Shown here: piece by piece, positions 40,783-51,702 of the stretch
Layout of the letters: each line of letters opens with the position of its first letter
Numbering within the stretch: the first letter of the stretch is position 1
Assembly (NCBI GenBank): GCA_943330855.2
Contig: CALQJI020000024.1
Span: forward strand, 1-61,949
Source of the DNA: Klebsiella pneumoniae
GTDB taxonomy: Bacteria > Verrucomicrobiota > Verrucomicrobiia > Limisphaerales > SXTU01
DNA: 61,949 nt
Direction: 5' to 3'
Made by a program: the position numbers and the translations under genes
Notes under the pieces: model-generated
Database searches by the model: none
What the model was told of the DNA's origin: nothing
What the model saw: the letters and a program-made list of their open reading frames with translations, nothing else

Positions 40783-41442
40783 CTACGCGCGGCGGGACTT
40801 GATCAGCTCCAGCACGGCTGCGGTGCGATTGTGGACGCCGAGCTTGAGGAAGAGATTGCGGAGGTGCGTGCGGACGGTCTCGAGGCTCACGCCCAGCTCG
40901 ATGGCGATTTCCTTGTTGATGCGTCCGGCGGCCATGTGTTCGAGCACGGTGCGCTCGGTGGTGGTGAGGGCGGCGACGAGGTTCGCGGTGGTGGCCTCGG
41001 AGCGGAAGCCCGCGAGCACCTTGCGCGTGACGGGGCCGGAGAGGGCCGCGTTGCCCCGGGCAACTTCGTCGAGCGCGGCGTGGAGTTCCCGGCTGGCGAG
41101 GCCCTTGAGCAGGTAGCCGTCGGCTCCTTCGCGGATCGCGCCTTGGATGTAGAAGTCGTCTTGCTCGCTGGTGAGCATCACGACTTTCACGCGGGGCAAC
41201 TCGGTCTTGAGCCAGCGGAGCAGCTCAAGGCCGGAGTCGCAGGGTAGGTGCATGTCCAGCAGCAGCAGGTGCGGCGGCTCGGAGGGCAACGTGCGCCGGG
41301 CCTCTTCCGCCGAGGCGCAGACCGCGCCGCTGCGGAAGCGCGGGGACCGTTGCAGCACGGCCAGGAGGGCGTCACGGATCGCCGGATCGTCGTCCACAAT
41401 CGCGACCGTGAGCCGACCAGAGGGAGCGGGGACGTCGTTCAT
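40783..41442 (-). CDS. LuxR-type response regulator
   Basis: 219 residues. The receiver domain (about 1-125) has the acidic pair in VAIVDDDPAI, the phosphoacceptor Asp in LLLLDMHLP, Thr/Ser in VVMLTSEQD and the Lys in GYLLKGLAS. The C-terminal LuxR helix-turn-helix (LTTTERTVLEHMAAGRINKE, VSLETVRTHLRNLFLKLG) binds DNA. It is the last gene of the H-NOX kinase operon, three bases after the stop of kinase 4. It is the only DNA-binding output in the cluster. Confidence 0.92.
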   Translation of the reverse strand: MNDVPAPSGRLTVAIVDDDPAIRDALLAVLQRSPRFRSGAVCASAEEARRTLPSEPPHLLLLDMHLPCDSGLELLRWLKTELPRVKVVMLTSEQDDFYIQGAIREGADGYLLKGLASRELHAALDEVARGNAALSGPVTRKVLAGFRSEATTANLVAALTTTERTVLEHMAAGRINKEIAIELGVSLETVRTHLRNLFLKLGVHNRTAAVLELIKSRRA

Positions 41443-41445
41443 GGT

Positions 41446-43338
41446 TCAGCTGCCGCGCCGGAGTTCACGGTCCAGCAGGGTGAGCAGTTGGCCGGTGGTG
41501 AAGGGCTTGGCGAGGAGCGGCACGGGTGCGTCGGCGAGCTCATCGGGCGCTATTTCGCTGGCGCTCATCAACACGCAGCGCACGTCGGATTGCACTTTGC
41601 GCAGCGCGCGCACGAGGCCGGTCCCGGCGAGGAAGGGCATCCGGCAGTCCGCGAGCACGAGTTTGATTTCGCCCGCCTGACGGCAGTAGAACGCGACGGC
41701 TTCCGCGCCGTCGCGGGCGCAGACGGTGCGGTAGCCGTAGCAGCCGAGCGTGGCCCGGATGATTTCGAGGAATGCAGCTTCGTCGTCGGCCACGAGGATT
41801 AACTCGCCATGCCCGGGTGGGCAGGTCTCCACCTCGGTCGCGGCGGCACCGGTGACTTCGACCGCTGGCGGCAAGTAGAGATGAAAGGCGGTGCCGGAAC
41901 CCACTCCGCTCTCGACGTGCCAGAAGCCGCCGTGGCTTTTGACGATGCTGAAGACGGTGGTGAGGCCGAGGCCCGTGCCCTGGCCGATGGGCTTGGTGGT
42001 GAAGAACGCCTCGCCCAGCCGCGCGCGGACTTCGGGTGTCATCCCGGTGCCGGTGTCGGAGACGGTGAGGCGCACCCAATGGCCGGGCGTTGCGCCGGGG
42101 ATTTGTTCGGCATGGCTCGCGTCGAGCTCGCAGGGTTCGGCGGCGATGCGGAGGTTCCCGCCTTGCGGCATGGCGTCGCGCGCGTTGACGCACAAGTTCA
42201 TCAGCAACTGATGGAGGTGCGTGGGGTCGGCATAGACGGGCGGCGTGGTCGGCTCGCACCGCACGCGGAGAGTGACGCCCGGCGGCAGCGACTGGCTGAG
42301 GATGGAACGCAGCTCGCCGATGACGTAGCGCAGCGCGACGCTTTGCTTTTCGCCGGACGAGCCACGCGCGAAGGCGAGGATTTGCTTCACCAGGCCGGAG
42401 CCGCGCCGCACGGAGGTGGTGATGGATTTCACCCAGTGCGCCTCGGGCCGGTTGGCGAGCGTGTCCTGCAGCAGTTCACTCGTCATCAGCAACGGGGCGA
42501 AGATGTTGTTGAGGTCGTGCGCGACGCCGCCAGCCAGTGCGCCCAACCCTTGGAGGCGTTGCACGCGGAGGAACTGCGCTTCGAGCTGCTTTTTCTCCGT
42601 CACGTCGCGGAGGTGGAGTTGCATCGCCGGCTGGCCTGCCCAGGTGAACCGGCTGGCCGAGGCTTCAATGGGGAACCCGCCGCCGTCAGGCCGGAGGCCG
42701 GTGGCCTCGAATTGAAAGGCCGCTGCTTCCTCGCCCGCCAGCAGCCGCTTCAGTCGCCCGAGCGCCCCTTCCTCGACGCCCACGCGGTTGAAAATGAGGT
42801 CGCCCTCCAGCGGCATCACGTCGTCTGCGCGGAACATCTGCTGGGCGGCGGGGTTCGCTAGGCGGAGGACGAAGCCGGCGTCCACCACGACGATCCCGTC
42901 GGGCGCGCTGGTCACGACTTGGGCGAAGCGCTCGCGCTCGGCGAACAGCAGTCGGTAGCGGTTGAGCTTGGTGATGGTCGTGACGCGGGTGCGCAGCTCG
43001 ACGTGGTCGAAGGGCTTGGTGAGGAAGCTGTCCGCGCCGGCAGCGAGGCCGGTGAGCCGGGACTCGCGGTCGTCCAACGCGGTGAGCATGACGACGGGGA
43101 CTTCCCGCAGGCGTTCGTCTGCGCGGAGGCGGCGGCAGACCTCGAAGCCGTCGAGGTCAGGCATCATCACATCGAGCAGGATGAGGTCGGGCGGGTGGGC
43201 GGCGGCGGCGGCGAGGGCTTCACGACCGCTGGCAGCGAAGTGGAGCTGGTAGCCTTGGGGCGTGAGCAGGTCGCCGAGCAACTCCCGGCCGCGTGGCTCG
43301 TCGTCCACGATGAGGATGGTGCTAGGGGGCGGGGTCAT
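41446..43338 (-). CDS. Hybrid histidine kinase 4: receiver-PAS-HisKA-HATPase-receiver
   Basis: 630 residues, no membrane segment. Receiver 1 (about 1-120: ILIVDDEPRGREL, LILLDVMMPDLDGFEV, FLTKPFDHVEL), PAS (about 135-255), HisKA of the NtrB type (GLGALAGGVAHDLNNIFAPL with the phospho-His), an ATPase domain (LMNLCVNARDAMP, VSDTGTGM, GTGLGLTTVFSIVKSHGG), and receiver 2 (about 510-625: LILVADDEAAF, LVLADCRMPFL, LLAKPFTTGQL). All key residues are present. ATG at 43338 starts at the receiver; the open frame upstream encodes nothing recognisable. It lies directly upstream of the LuxR regulator. Confidence 0.9.
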   Translation of the reverse strand: MTPPPSTILIVDDEPRGRELLGDLLTPQGYQLHFAASGREALAAAAAHPPDLILLDVMMPDLDGFEVCRRLRADERLREVPVVMLTALDDRESRLTGLAAGADSFLTKPFDHVELRTRVTTITKLNRYRLLFAERERFAQVVTSAPDGIVVVDAGFVLRLANPAAQQMFRADDVMPLEGDLIFNRVGVEEGALGRLKRLLAGEEAAAFQFEATGLRPDGGGFPIEASASRFTWAGQPAMQLHLRDVTEKKQLEAQFLRVQRLQGLGALAGGVAHDLNNIFAPLLMTSELLQDTLANRPEAHWVKSITTSVRRGSGLVKQILAFARGSSGEKQSVALRYVIGELRSILSQSLPPGVTLRVRCEPTTPPVYADPTHLHQLLMNLCVNARDAMPQGGNLRIAAEPCELDASHAEQIPGATPGHWVRLTVSDTGTGMTPEVRARLGEAFFTTKPIGQGTGLGLTTVFSIVKSHGGFWHVESGVGSGTAFHLYLPPAVEVTGAAATEVETCPPGHGELILVADDEAAFLEIIRATLGCYGYRTVCARDGAEAVAFYCRQAGEIKLVLADCRMPFLAGTGLVRALRKVQSDVRCVLMSASEIAPDELADAPVPLLAKPFTTGQLLTLLDRELRRGS

Positions 43339-43405
43339 CCGTGGAAGGGGAGTTGAATTGGCCGCGAAAGGGCGCAGAAGGCGGAAAGAAGTAGAGACGC
43401 GAGCT

Positions 43406-43549
43406 GACGCGCGCCTTCTCCCTTCCTCGGAGGAGGGAATAAGGTGGCCGCAGGCCGGATGAGGGGTGGGGCCACGAACGCCGACGCCCGCAACCCGTCT
43501 CCCCGGCCCGCTCTCCTCATCCGATGAAGGGAGCGGGAGAAGACGCGCG
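43406..43549. repeat. Nested palindrome inside the signalling operon
   Basis: The outer arms GACGCGCGCCTTCTCCCTTC (from 43406) and GGGAGCGGGAGAAGACGCGC (to 43549) and the inner arms CCGGATGAGG / CCTCATCCG are inverted pairs. It fills most of the 245 bases between kinases 3 and 4 and could reduce read-through to the last two genes. Confidence 0.75.
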
Positions 43550-43583
43550 GCGTGGCGTTCGATGCGGACGTCGGCTTCATGGC

Positions 43584-45029
43584 TCAGGCGGCGGGCAGCA
43601 GCAGTTCCACGATGACGCCGGGGCCGGTGGGGTGGTTGAACATCCGGCAGGAGCCGCCGTTCTCCCACACGATGGAGGCGACCATCGCGAGGCCCAGGCC
43701 CATGCCGCGCACTTCGCCGGTGAAGAGCTTCTCGGCCTGGTAATACGGCGTCCACACATGGGCGAGTTGCTCAGGCGAGAGCGTGAGGCCGTCGTCGGCG
43801 ACTTGCAGTGAGATGCGGCCGTCTTCGCGGTGGGCGAGGGTGACGGTGACTTTGGGCGAGAGGCGCGGGTGGAATTTTTGCGCGTTCTCAATCAGCTCCA
43901 TCAAGGCCGTGTCCAGCGCCGTGCCGGAGATGCGGAAGCGCGTGCGCTCCAGCTCGGGCGGGACGTGGGTGGTGAGGTCGCGGAGGAGCAGACTCTGGCG
44001 GATTTGCTCCACCTTGGCGGGCAGGACCGCGACTTCCGCGTGCCCCGCGAGGCGGCCGATGGCGGGGGCTTGGATGAACTTGAGGATGTCGTGGACCTGC
44101 TGGCCGATGCGGTTGGCGCTGTCGAGGGCCGCTTGCGCGAGTTCGGCCACCTCGGCGGCGGGCAGGGGCGCGTTGACGTCGGCGAGGACTTCGAGCGAGC
44201 CGGACAGGCCGTTGAGCGGGGTGCGGAGTTTGTGCGACAGGATTTTGTGAAAGTTCCACACGTCGCGCTGGCGGGTGATGAGGCCGGTGACGTTGTGGAT
44301 GCGCACGAGGCGGTCCGCACCGCCGCCGGGCAGGACCAACTCGTCCACCTGCAACCACAGCGGGGCCTCGCCCTTCTCTTCGGGGCGCACGAGGTAGAGG
44401 AGTGAACGCTCGGCGGCGTTGGACGGCCATTCGGCCCAGCCGAATGCTGGTTCGAGCCGGTAATGTTTCTGCGCGAGGACGCGGAAGAATTGGCCGTCGA
44501 GCGGGGCGTCCGGGGCGAACTCCAGGAAGCGGCGGGCCTGCGGGTTCGCGTAGGCCAGCTCGGTGTTCGCGTGGATGAGGCAGTAGCCGTCGGGGGAAAG
44601 CTCGGCGATGCGCTCGAACTTGCTGCGCTCGGCCAGCAGGCGGCGGTAGCGGTTCAAGCGCAAGATGCTCTGCACGCGGGCGCGCACCTCGATGCGGTCA
44701 ATGGGCTTGGTGAGGAAGTCATCCGCCCCCGCTTGAATGGCTGCGAGCCGGGAGTCCCGGTCGTCCAGCGCGGTAACCATCACGATGGGCACTTCGGCCA
44801 CGCTGGGCGTGGCGCGGATGCGGCGGCAGACCTCGAAGCCGTCCAGTTCGGGCATCATCACGTCGAGCAGGACGAGGTCAGGCTGGTGCTTGACGGTTTG
44901 CTCGTAGGCTTCGCGGCCGTCGGCGGCGAACTCGAGCTGGTGGCCCAGCGGGGTGAGCAGGGCTTCGAGCAATTCGCGACCGCGCGGCTCGTCGTCCACG
45001 ATGAGGATGATGTTACGGGAGGGATTCAC
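43584..45029 (-). CDS. Histidine kinase 3: receiver-PAS-kinase with altered H-box
   Basis: 481 residues, cytoplasmic. The receiver (about 1-120: IILIVDDEPRGRELL, LVLLDVMMPELDGF, FLTKPIDRIEV) is close in sequence to that of kinase 4, so the two arose by duplication. A PAS-like domain (about 135-255) and a kinase core follow. The H-box reads NFHKILSHKLRTPLNGL: the His is kept but the acidic residue that normally follows it is Lys. The ATPase domain has ELIENAQKFHP, VADDGLTL and GMGLGLAMVASIV. Loss of the acidic residue usually harms kinase or phosphatase activity, so this protein may only accept or remove phosphate. Confidence 0.88.
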   Translation of the reverse strand: MNPSRNIILIVDDEPRGRELLEALLTPLGHQLEFAADGREAYEQTVKHQPDLVLLDVMMPELDGFEVCRRIRATPSVAEVPIVMVTALDDRDSRLAAIQAGADDFLTKPIDRIEVRARVQSILRLNRYRRLLAERSKFERIAELSPDGYCLIHANTELAYANPQARRFLEFAPDAPLDGQFFRVLAQKHYRLEPAFGWAEWPSNAAERSLLYLVRPEEKGEAPLWLQVDELVLPGGGADRLVRIHNVTGLITRQRDVWNFHKILSHKLRTPLNGLSGSLEVLADVNAPLPAAEVAELAQAALDSANRIGQQVHDILKFIQAPAIGRLAGHAEVAVLPAKVEQIRQSLLLRDLTTHVPPELERTRFRISGTALDTALMELIENAQKFHPRLSPKVTVTLAHREDGRISLQVADDGLTLSPEQLAHVWTPYYQAEKLFTGEVRGMGLGLAMVASIVWENGGSCRMFNHPTGPGVIVELLLPAA

Positions 45030-45039
45030 GGGGAGAGGT

Positions 45040-45374
45040 TCAGGGGTGCGCAGCCACCAGTTGTTCGATGAGCGCGGCCAGTTGTTTGAGGTTCACGGGC
45101 TTGGTCAGGTATTCGTTCGCACCGGCGGCTAGGCCAGCTTCCCGGTCGCCGCTCATGGCCAGAGCCGTCAGCGCGATAACCGGGACGCTGGCAGTTTCCG
45201 GCGCGCGCTTCAACCATCGCGTGGTCTCCAGCCCGTCCATGCCGGGCATGTGGATCCCCGTGAGCACCACGGCGGGGCGCAGGCGCGCGGCCAGGGCCAG
45301 GCCCGTGCAGCCGTCCTTCGCGACCGTGACCTGGCAGCCTTGAGCGCTGAGGTAGGTGAGGAGGGTCTCCTGGT

Positions 45375-45381
<7 letters not shown>
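45040..45381 (-). CDS. Frame-shifted, degenerate receiver domain
   Basis: 113 residues from GTG at 45381, but the receiver homology begins further upstream: in the same frame the bases before it encode RPTVLLIEAN, the missing first strand. That part lies inside the 3' end of kinase 2. In kinase 1 the matching receiver is fused to the kinase, so this domain looks like the same fusion with a -1 shift. At the join is T-TTC-CCC (45426-45432), a slippery heptamer form. The phosphoacceptor site reads VVLTGIHMPG where kinase 1 has VILMDIQMPG, so Asp is replaced by Gly. Lys (YLTKPVNL) is kept. Either a decaying pseudo-receiver or the product of programmed frameshifting. Confidence 0.7.
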
Positions 45382-46942
<1,561 letters not shown>

Positions 46943-46946
<4 letters not shown>

Positions 46947-49228
46947 CTGGTGGCGTTGATGTGGCGGGTGACCGTGGCGGCCAGCTCCCGGAGGTTTACC
47001 GGCTTGGACATATAATCATCCGCGCCCGCCGCCAGGCAGCGCTCGCGGTCGCCGCTCATGGCCAGCGCGGTGAGGGCGATGATGGGCGTGCGCGCGGTCT
47101 CGGGCCGGCCCTTGAGGATGCTGGTGGCTTCAAGGCCGTCCATTCCGGGCATTTGAATGTCCATCAGAATGACGGCCGGGTGAATGGCCTGCGCCAGCAG
47201 CACCGCTTCCTCACCGTCCTTCGCCGTGACGAGGCAAAAGCCCTTCGCGGTGAGATAGGTCACGATGGTTTCCCGGTTCATGGGATTGTCCTCCGCCAGC
47301 AGCACCACCGGACGGGACGCGGCGGCCACCGGCGCGGCGAGCGGCACCACGGCGGGCGCGGGGGCCGGCAGCTCCGGGGTCGTGGGCGAGGGGGGCTCGA
47401 CCGGCTGGCAAGGGAGGGTGACGGTGAACCGGCTGCCCTGGCCCAGCGTGCTTTCCAAAGTGACGTGCCCACCGTGCAGCTCGACCAACCGCTGCACGAG
47501 CGAGAGGCCCAGGCCGGTGCCGCTGTATTGGCGGGAGAGCTTGCTGTCGAGCTGCACGAAGGGATGGAACAGCTTGGTCTGGTTGGCCTCCGAGATGCCG
47601 ATGCCCGTGTCCGTGACGGTGAAACAAAGGTGCTGACCGTCCGCAGCTAACTTCGCTTCCAGGCCGACATGGCCGCCCTCGGGGGTGAACTTGACGGCGT
47701 TGGTGAGGAGGTTCACCAGCACCTGCCGCAAGCGCCGTTCGTCCCCGCGCAGCGTCTCCAGCCCCGGATCGAGCTGGAGGCTGAGGCGGAGGTTTCTCTT
47801 CGCGGCCTGCGTGCGGACGAACTGGAGCGAGGTCTGGCACAGGCTGTCCACGAAGATCGTGTCCAGCATGAGCCGCTCCTTGCCGGCCTCGATCTTCGAG
47901 AGGTCGAGGATGTCGTTGATGAGCGAGAGCAGGTGGCGGCCGCTGTCGGCGATGTTGGTGAGCGCCCGGAGTTGCTTCTCGTTCATCGCCCCATGCACGC
48001 CCTCCATGAGCACCTCGGAGAATCCCAGCACGGCGTTGAGCGGGGTGCGCAGCTCGTGGCTCATGGCGGCAAGGAATTCGTCCTTGAGCCGCGCGGCGCG
48101 GGCGAGGCCCTCGTTGGCCGCGCGCAAGGCCAACTCGGCGGCGTGCCGCTCGGTCACGTCGGCGATGATGCCCGCCGCGCCGTTGCACTCACCGGCCTCG
48201 CCATGTTGCGTGCGTGCGTGTAATTGCACCCAGCGTGCCTCGCCCGTGCGCGTGATGAGCCGCACCTCCAGCCGGCAGGAATCGGTCTGGCCCGTGAGGA
48301 GCGGAGGAAAGATTTTCAACCCCGTCTCCAAATCATCCGGGTGCAGGAAGTCCGCGTAGCAACGGCCCAGGCTTTCCTCCATCGAGTAACCGGTGATTTC
48401 CGTCCAGGCCAGGTTCAAGAGCGTCCACGCACCGTTGGCGTCGGTCTGGAACACGACCTCGCGCAGGTTGTGGAGCACCTGCCGGTAGCGGCGCTCGCTG
48501 GCGGTGATTTGGAGATTGGCCTGGTCCAGCTCCGCCGTCCGTTGCCGGACGCGTTGTTCCAATTGATCCCGCGCCGCCTGCACCGCCGCCGCTGCCTCGG
48601 TCCGCTCATACACGCGGCCCAGTTGGACCCCGATCTGCGCAACCAGTGAGAGCAAGGTCTCATCCGGCTCGGTCACATCCTGCGCGAAGAACTCCAGCAC
48701 GGCGCAGACTTCTTGGCCCAAGAGCACCGGGAAGGCGAACGCTCCGTGCATTCCGCAGTTGCGCGCGGCCTCCAGCCGGGAAAAATTTCCGTCCTCCAAG
48801 ACATCCACCACCCAGACCGCCCGGCCTTTGCGCCACACGCGGCCCGGCAAGCCCACGCCCGGGGCGAAGCGGCTGCCCGCTGTGAGCGCCTGAAACTCTG
48901 CGAAGCGTTCCGGATGTTGCAGATGCCACAGCCCGGTGGAAACCAACTCGGTCACGGCGGTGGCGGGCACGAGCGCATGGCCCACGGGCCAGCCGGTGAA
49001 TTCACAGAGGAGTTTGAGGGCGACCTGTAGGGCCTCCGTAGGCGTGGGGGATTCGTTGGCCGCCGTCGCCACGGCTTGCAACAACTCGAGTTGCCGCTGG
49101 CGGTCGAACAAAACGCGCAACCCATGCTCCGCCGTAGCTTCCGCCTCCAGCCGCGCCTTGTGCTCCCGCGCCAGCCGCCGGTGCAGCCGCGCGTTTTCGT
49201 CCTGGGGCTGCGGGTCGATGTCGTTCAT
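46943..49228 (-). CDS. Hybrid histidine kinase 1: GAF-PAS-HisKA-HATPase-receiver
   Basis: 761 residues with no membrane segment. An N-terminal coiled coil (ENARLHRRLAREHKARLEAE), a GAF domain (about 60-210, GFAPGVGLPGRVW-like motif FAPGVGLPGRVWRKGRAVW), a second coiled coil, PAS (about 245-360: RYRQVLHNLREVVFQTD), HisKA (LAAMSHELRTPLNAVLGFSEV), HATPase (LVNLLTNAVKFTPEGG, VTDTGIGI, GTGLGLSLVQRLVELHGG) and a C-terminal receiver (VVLLAEDNPMNRETI, VILMDIQMPGMDGLE, YMSKPVNLREL). All key residues are present. ATG at 49228 overlaps the H-NOX stop (ATGA), so it is the likely direct partner of H-NOX. Confidence 0.92.
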
Positions 49229-49779
49229 CCACCGATAATTTTGGGGGCGAAGCGCAGCTCCAGCCGGCAGCGCGCCGCGCCGTGGTGCATGCACTCCGGA
49301 TGCGCGATCTGCACCGTCTCACTGAAATGCGCCGCCGCCCCTTCCGCCAAGCCCTCCGCCAGCGCACACAGCTTGCGCTTCGAGCGGTAGTTCATCACGA
49401 GCACGTCGGGCGACGAGGCGTCGAAGTCGAAGTCCGGCGTGTCCGCACCCGGGTAGAGTTTCTTCACCTCGGGATGGATGACGTTGTTCAGCGTGAGGAT
49501 GAAGGCGCGCGCGGTCTTGTGCGGGGTGAAGAGCTGCGGGTAGTGCCCGGCCAGCAGCGGCAGCATCTCGTTCCCGAACCACTTCACGATGGCCTCCGGC
49601 GGGAGCTTCAGCGCGGCGGACGCGGCCCCGACGAGCTTGAACAGCTCCGCGTCCGGATAGTTCCCCAGCGAGGTGTAAGCCCCTTCCAACTGCGCCGCGT
49701 CCAGCAGGTCGTCCCAAGTGTTCGCGCCGTATTTTTTGCTCACGACCGCCTCCAGCAGGTTGAAGATGATGCCTTTCAT
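49225..49779 (-). CDS. H-NOX haem-based nitric oxide sensor
   Basis: 184 residues, the size of stand-alone bacterial H-NOX. Haem-ligand His102 (NNVIHPEVKKL) and the Tyr131-Ser133-Arg135 haem-propionate triad (NYRSKR) sit at the same numbers as in the well-studied family members. Position 140, Tyr in the O2-binding Thermoanaerobacter protein, is Leu here, so the pocket should bind NO but not hold O2. ATG at 49779 (MKGIIFNLLEAVV) is the conserved family start; the frame open upstream to 49893 is not part of it. Stand-alone H-NOX proteins usually regulate a neighbouring kinase or cyclic-di-GMP enzyme. The gene heads an operon with four histidine kinases. Confidence 0.93.
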   Translation of the reverse strand: MKGIIFNLLEAVVSKKYGANTWDDLLDAAQLEGAYTSLGNYPDAELFKLVGAASAALKLPPEAIVKWFGNEMLPLLAGHYPQLFTPHKTARAFILTLNNVIHPEVKKLYPGADTPDFDFDASSPDVLVMNYRSKRKLCALAEGLAEGAAAHFSETVQIAHPECMHHGAARCRLELRFAPKIIGG

Positions 49780-49958
49780 GGGTTTGTTATCTGGCTGTGC
49801 GCGCCGGGTCTTAGGTTGATTAGCACCGCAGGCTAGTATGACAAGATAGGGCTGCCAATGCCTTTCCTGCCCGCCAACAGCGAGCCTCGGCATCGGCAGG
49901 GAGGTGAGATACTTGAGCCATATTCTCCGCCATAGTTCAGGGGTGAAGCGTGCACTTT

Positions 49959-50270
49959 TTAAACTGCCTGGGGCAGCCGGGATCCGATCTCGATCGGCTC
50001 CCGCACGCCGACGATCTGGGCGAAGTTCCGGAGGCGCTCCACCACCGTCTCGGTCAAGGCCTTGCCAGCGGCCACGAGTAAGGTGCCTTCCGTCGTGACG
50101 ACGTCGCCCATCAAAATTTGCCCCGGCCGCAAGTCCTGCACGCCGGCGGAGAAGCGGTAGCGCTGCGGCTGTTTCACGCGCCCCACCTCCGGCGCGATGG
50201 GGTTAGGGGCAACCCTTCCAGTCTGAAGGCGGGTGCCCGAACTGTTTGAGGTAGGCGAGATGGAGCTCAT
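49959..50270 (-). CDS. Detached C-terminal domain of an HD-type response regulator
   Basis: About 103 residues from ATG at 50270. The C-terminal 60 residues (LRPGQILMGDVVTTEGTLLV, then KALTETVVERLRNF and GVREPIEIG) match the small beta domain usually at the end of response regulators with HD or HD-GYP-type output (LxPGMVLAEDV...DGTLLL...ERLRNF). No receiver or HD domain precedes it here; only a short Ser/Thr/Pro-rich stretch does. It could be a gene remnant or a free partner domain. It lies 180 bases upstream of the H-NOX start, same strand. Confidence 0.6.
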   Translation of the reverse strand: MSSISPTSNSSGTRLQTGRVAPNPIAPEVGRVKQPQRYRFSAGVQDLRPGQILMGDVVTTEGTLLVAAGKALTETVVERLRNFAQIVGVREPIEIGSRLPQAV

Positions 50271-50399
50271 GCCGCCCAGTTCATCGCCCACCGTCCGGCC
50301 TCGTGGAATACCCCAAACGGGTGAGGCCCAGTGCCGGGGCTGTGGGGTTAAGCACCGGCCTTGGAGCAGGGCGCTCGCCCGAGCCGCGGTTTCCCCAAC

Positions 50400-51365
50400 T
50401 CACTTCGCCAAGTGACACGCCGCGAAATGCCCCGCCGACACCTCGCGCAGCGCCGGCACTTCGGTCTTGCACCGCGCCTCGGCCACGGGACAGCGCGGGT
50501 GAAAGGGGCAGCCGCTGGGCGGGTTGATGGGCGAGGGCACGTCGCCGGGCAGGACGATGCGCTGACGCTTCGAGTCCGGGTCCACGACGGGCACGGCGGA
50601 GAGCAGCGCCTGCGTGTAAGGATGCTTCGGCGCGTTGATGATGGCCTTCGAGACGGCGCTCTCGACGACCTTGCCGAGATACATCACCACCACGCGATGG
50701 CTGATGTGCTCCACCACCGCGAGGTCGTGCGCGATGAAAAGGTAGGCCAACCCGTGCTCGCGCTGGAGGTCTTGCAGGAGGTTGATGATTTGCGCCTGCA
50801 CGGAGACATCGAGCGCGCTGACCGGCTCGTCACAGACAATCAACTTCGGCTCCACCGCGAGCGCGCGGGCGATGCCGATGCGTTGCCGCTGGCCGCCGCT
50901 GAACTCGTGCGGGTAACGCTGCGCGTGTTGCGGGTTCAACCCCACGTCTTTGAGCAACTGCCCGATGCGTTGTTCGCGCGCTTGTTCACCTGAGGCGAGG
51001 TGGTGGATGTCCAGCGCCTCGCCGATGATTTGCCCGACGGTCATGCGCGGGTTCAGCGAGCCGACGGGGTCCTGGAAAATCATCTGGAACCGCCGCCGCC
51101 GCTCGCGCAGCGCAGCCCCTCCCAACGTGGTGATGTCCTCGCCCTCGAAGGTGACGCTGCCAGCGGTCGGCTCCAGTAGGCGGATGATGGCACGGCCCAA
51201 GGTCGTCTTGCCGCAGCCACTCTCGCCCACGAGGCCGACGGTCTCGCCCGGCGCGACGGTGAGGCTCACGTCATCCACGGCCTTCACCCACGCATTCACG
51301 CGGCTGAAGACGCCGTGTTTGACCGGGAAGTGGACTTTGAGATTTTTGACTTCGAGGAGGTTCAT
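50400..51365 (-). CDS. Oligopeptide/dipeptide ABC transporter ATPase (OppF-type)
   Basis: 321 residues. Walker [18 protein letters not shown]-loop [16 protein letters not shown], signature [15 protein letters not shown], Walker [20 protein letters not shown] and H-loop IAHDLAVV are all present. The C-terminal oligopeptide-type region with [14 protein letters not shown] may bind an iron-sulfur cluster as in other OppF/DppF proteins. It energises peptide or nickel import. No permease or OppD gene is seen in the window, so it is an orphan here. ATG at 51365 ([15 protein letters not shown]) is the family start. Confidence 0.92.
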   Translation of the reverse strand: MNLLEVKNLKVHFPVKHGVFSRVNAWVKAVDDVSLTVAPGETVGLVGESGCGKTTLGRAIIRLLEPTAGSVTFEGEDITTLGGAALRERRRRFQMIFQDPVGSLNPRMTVGQIIGEALDIHHLASGEQAREQRIGQLLKDVGLNPQHAQRYPHEFSGGQRQRIGIARALAVEPKLIVCDEPVSALDVSVQAQIINLLQDLQREHGLAYLFIAHDLAVVEHISHRVVVMYLGKVVESAVSKAIINAPKHPYTQALLSAVPVVDPDSKRQRIVLPGDVPSPINPPSGCPFHPRCPVAEARCKTEVPALREVSAGHFAACHLAK

Positions 51366-51366
51366 T

Positions 51367-51702
51367 TCAAGCTGGCGGCCAAAGTTCAACGACTGACGTG
51401 CCCGTTTCCAAGGCGGCAATAACGGCGGGCACTTGCCGCTCAAAAGTATCGAACAACGCCTTGTTCCGGCAGTTGCCTAGCCGCACCCAGACGACCTGCC
51501 CCGTCCCACGATGAGTCGCACGGTTTTGGAAATCATCGTCCTTTGAAATCACCACGAAACCGTGAGTAGCCGCGTGCGCCCAGATTTGCTCGTCGTCTGA
51601 TTCGTTCAAATTCAAGTCGAGGACATGAATCGCTTCAAATCCTTTGGCCGACAGCCAGCGGGCCAGCGCGGCTGGAAGCTGGTTGTCCACGAGGAACTTC
51701 AT
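51367..51702 (-). CDS. DUF5615 PIN-like toxin
   Basis: 111 residues. [17 protein letters not shown] with the first Asp, then [27 protein letters not shown] with the acidic group, is the DUF5615 PIN-like fold, a putative RNase toxin. It overlaps the DUF433 gene by four bases (ATGA). This pairing is a known type II toxin-antitoxin arrangement by gene context. Confidence 0.88.
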   Translation of the reverse strand: MKFLVDNQLPAALARWLSAKGFEAIHVLDLNLNESDDEQIWAHAATHGFVVISKDDDFQNRATHRGTGQVVWVRLGNCRNKALFDTFERQVPAVIAALETGTSVVELWPPA

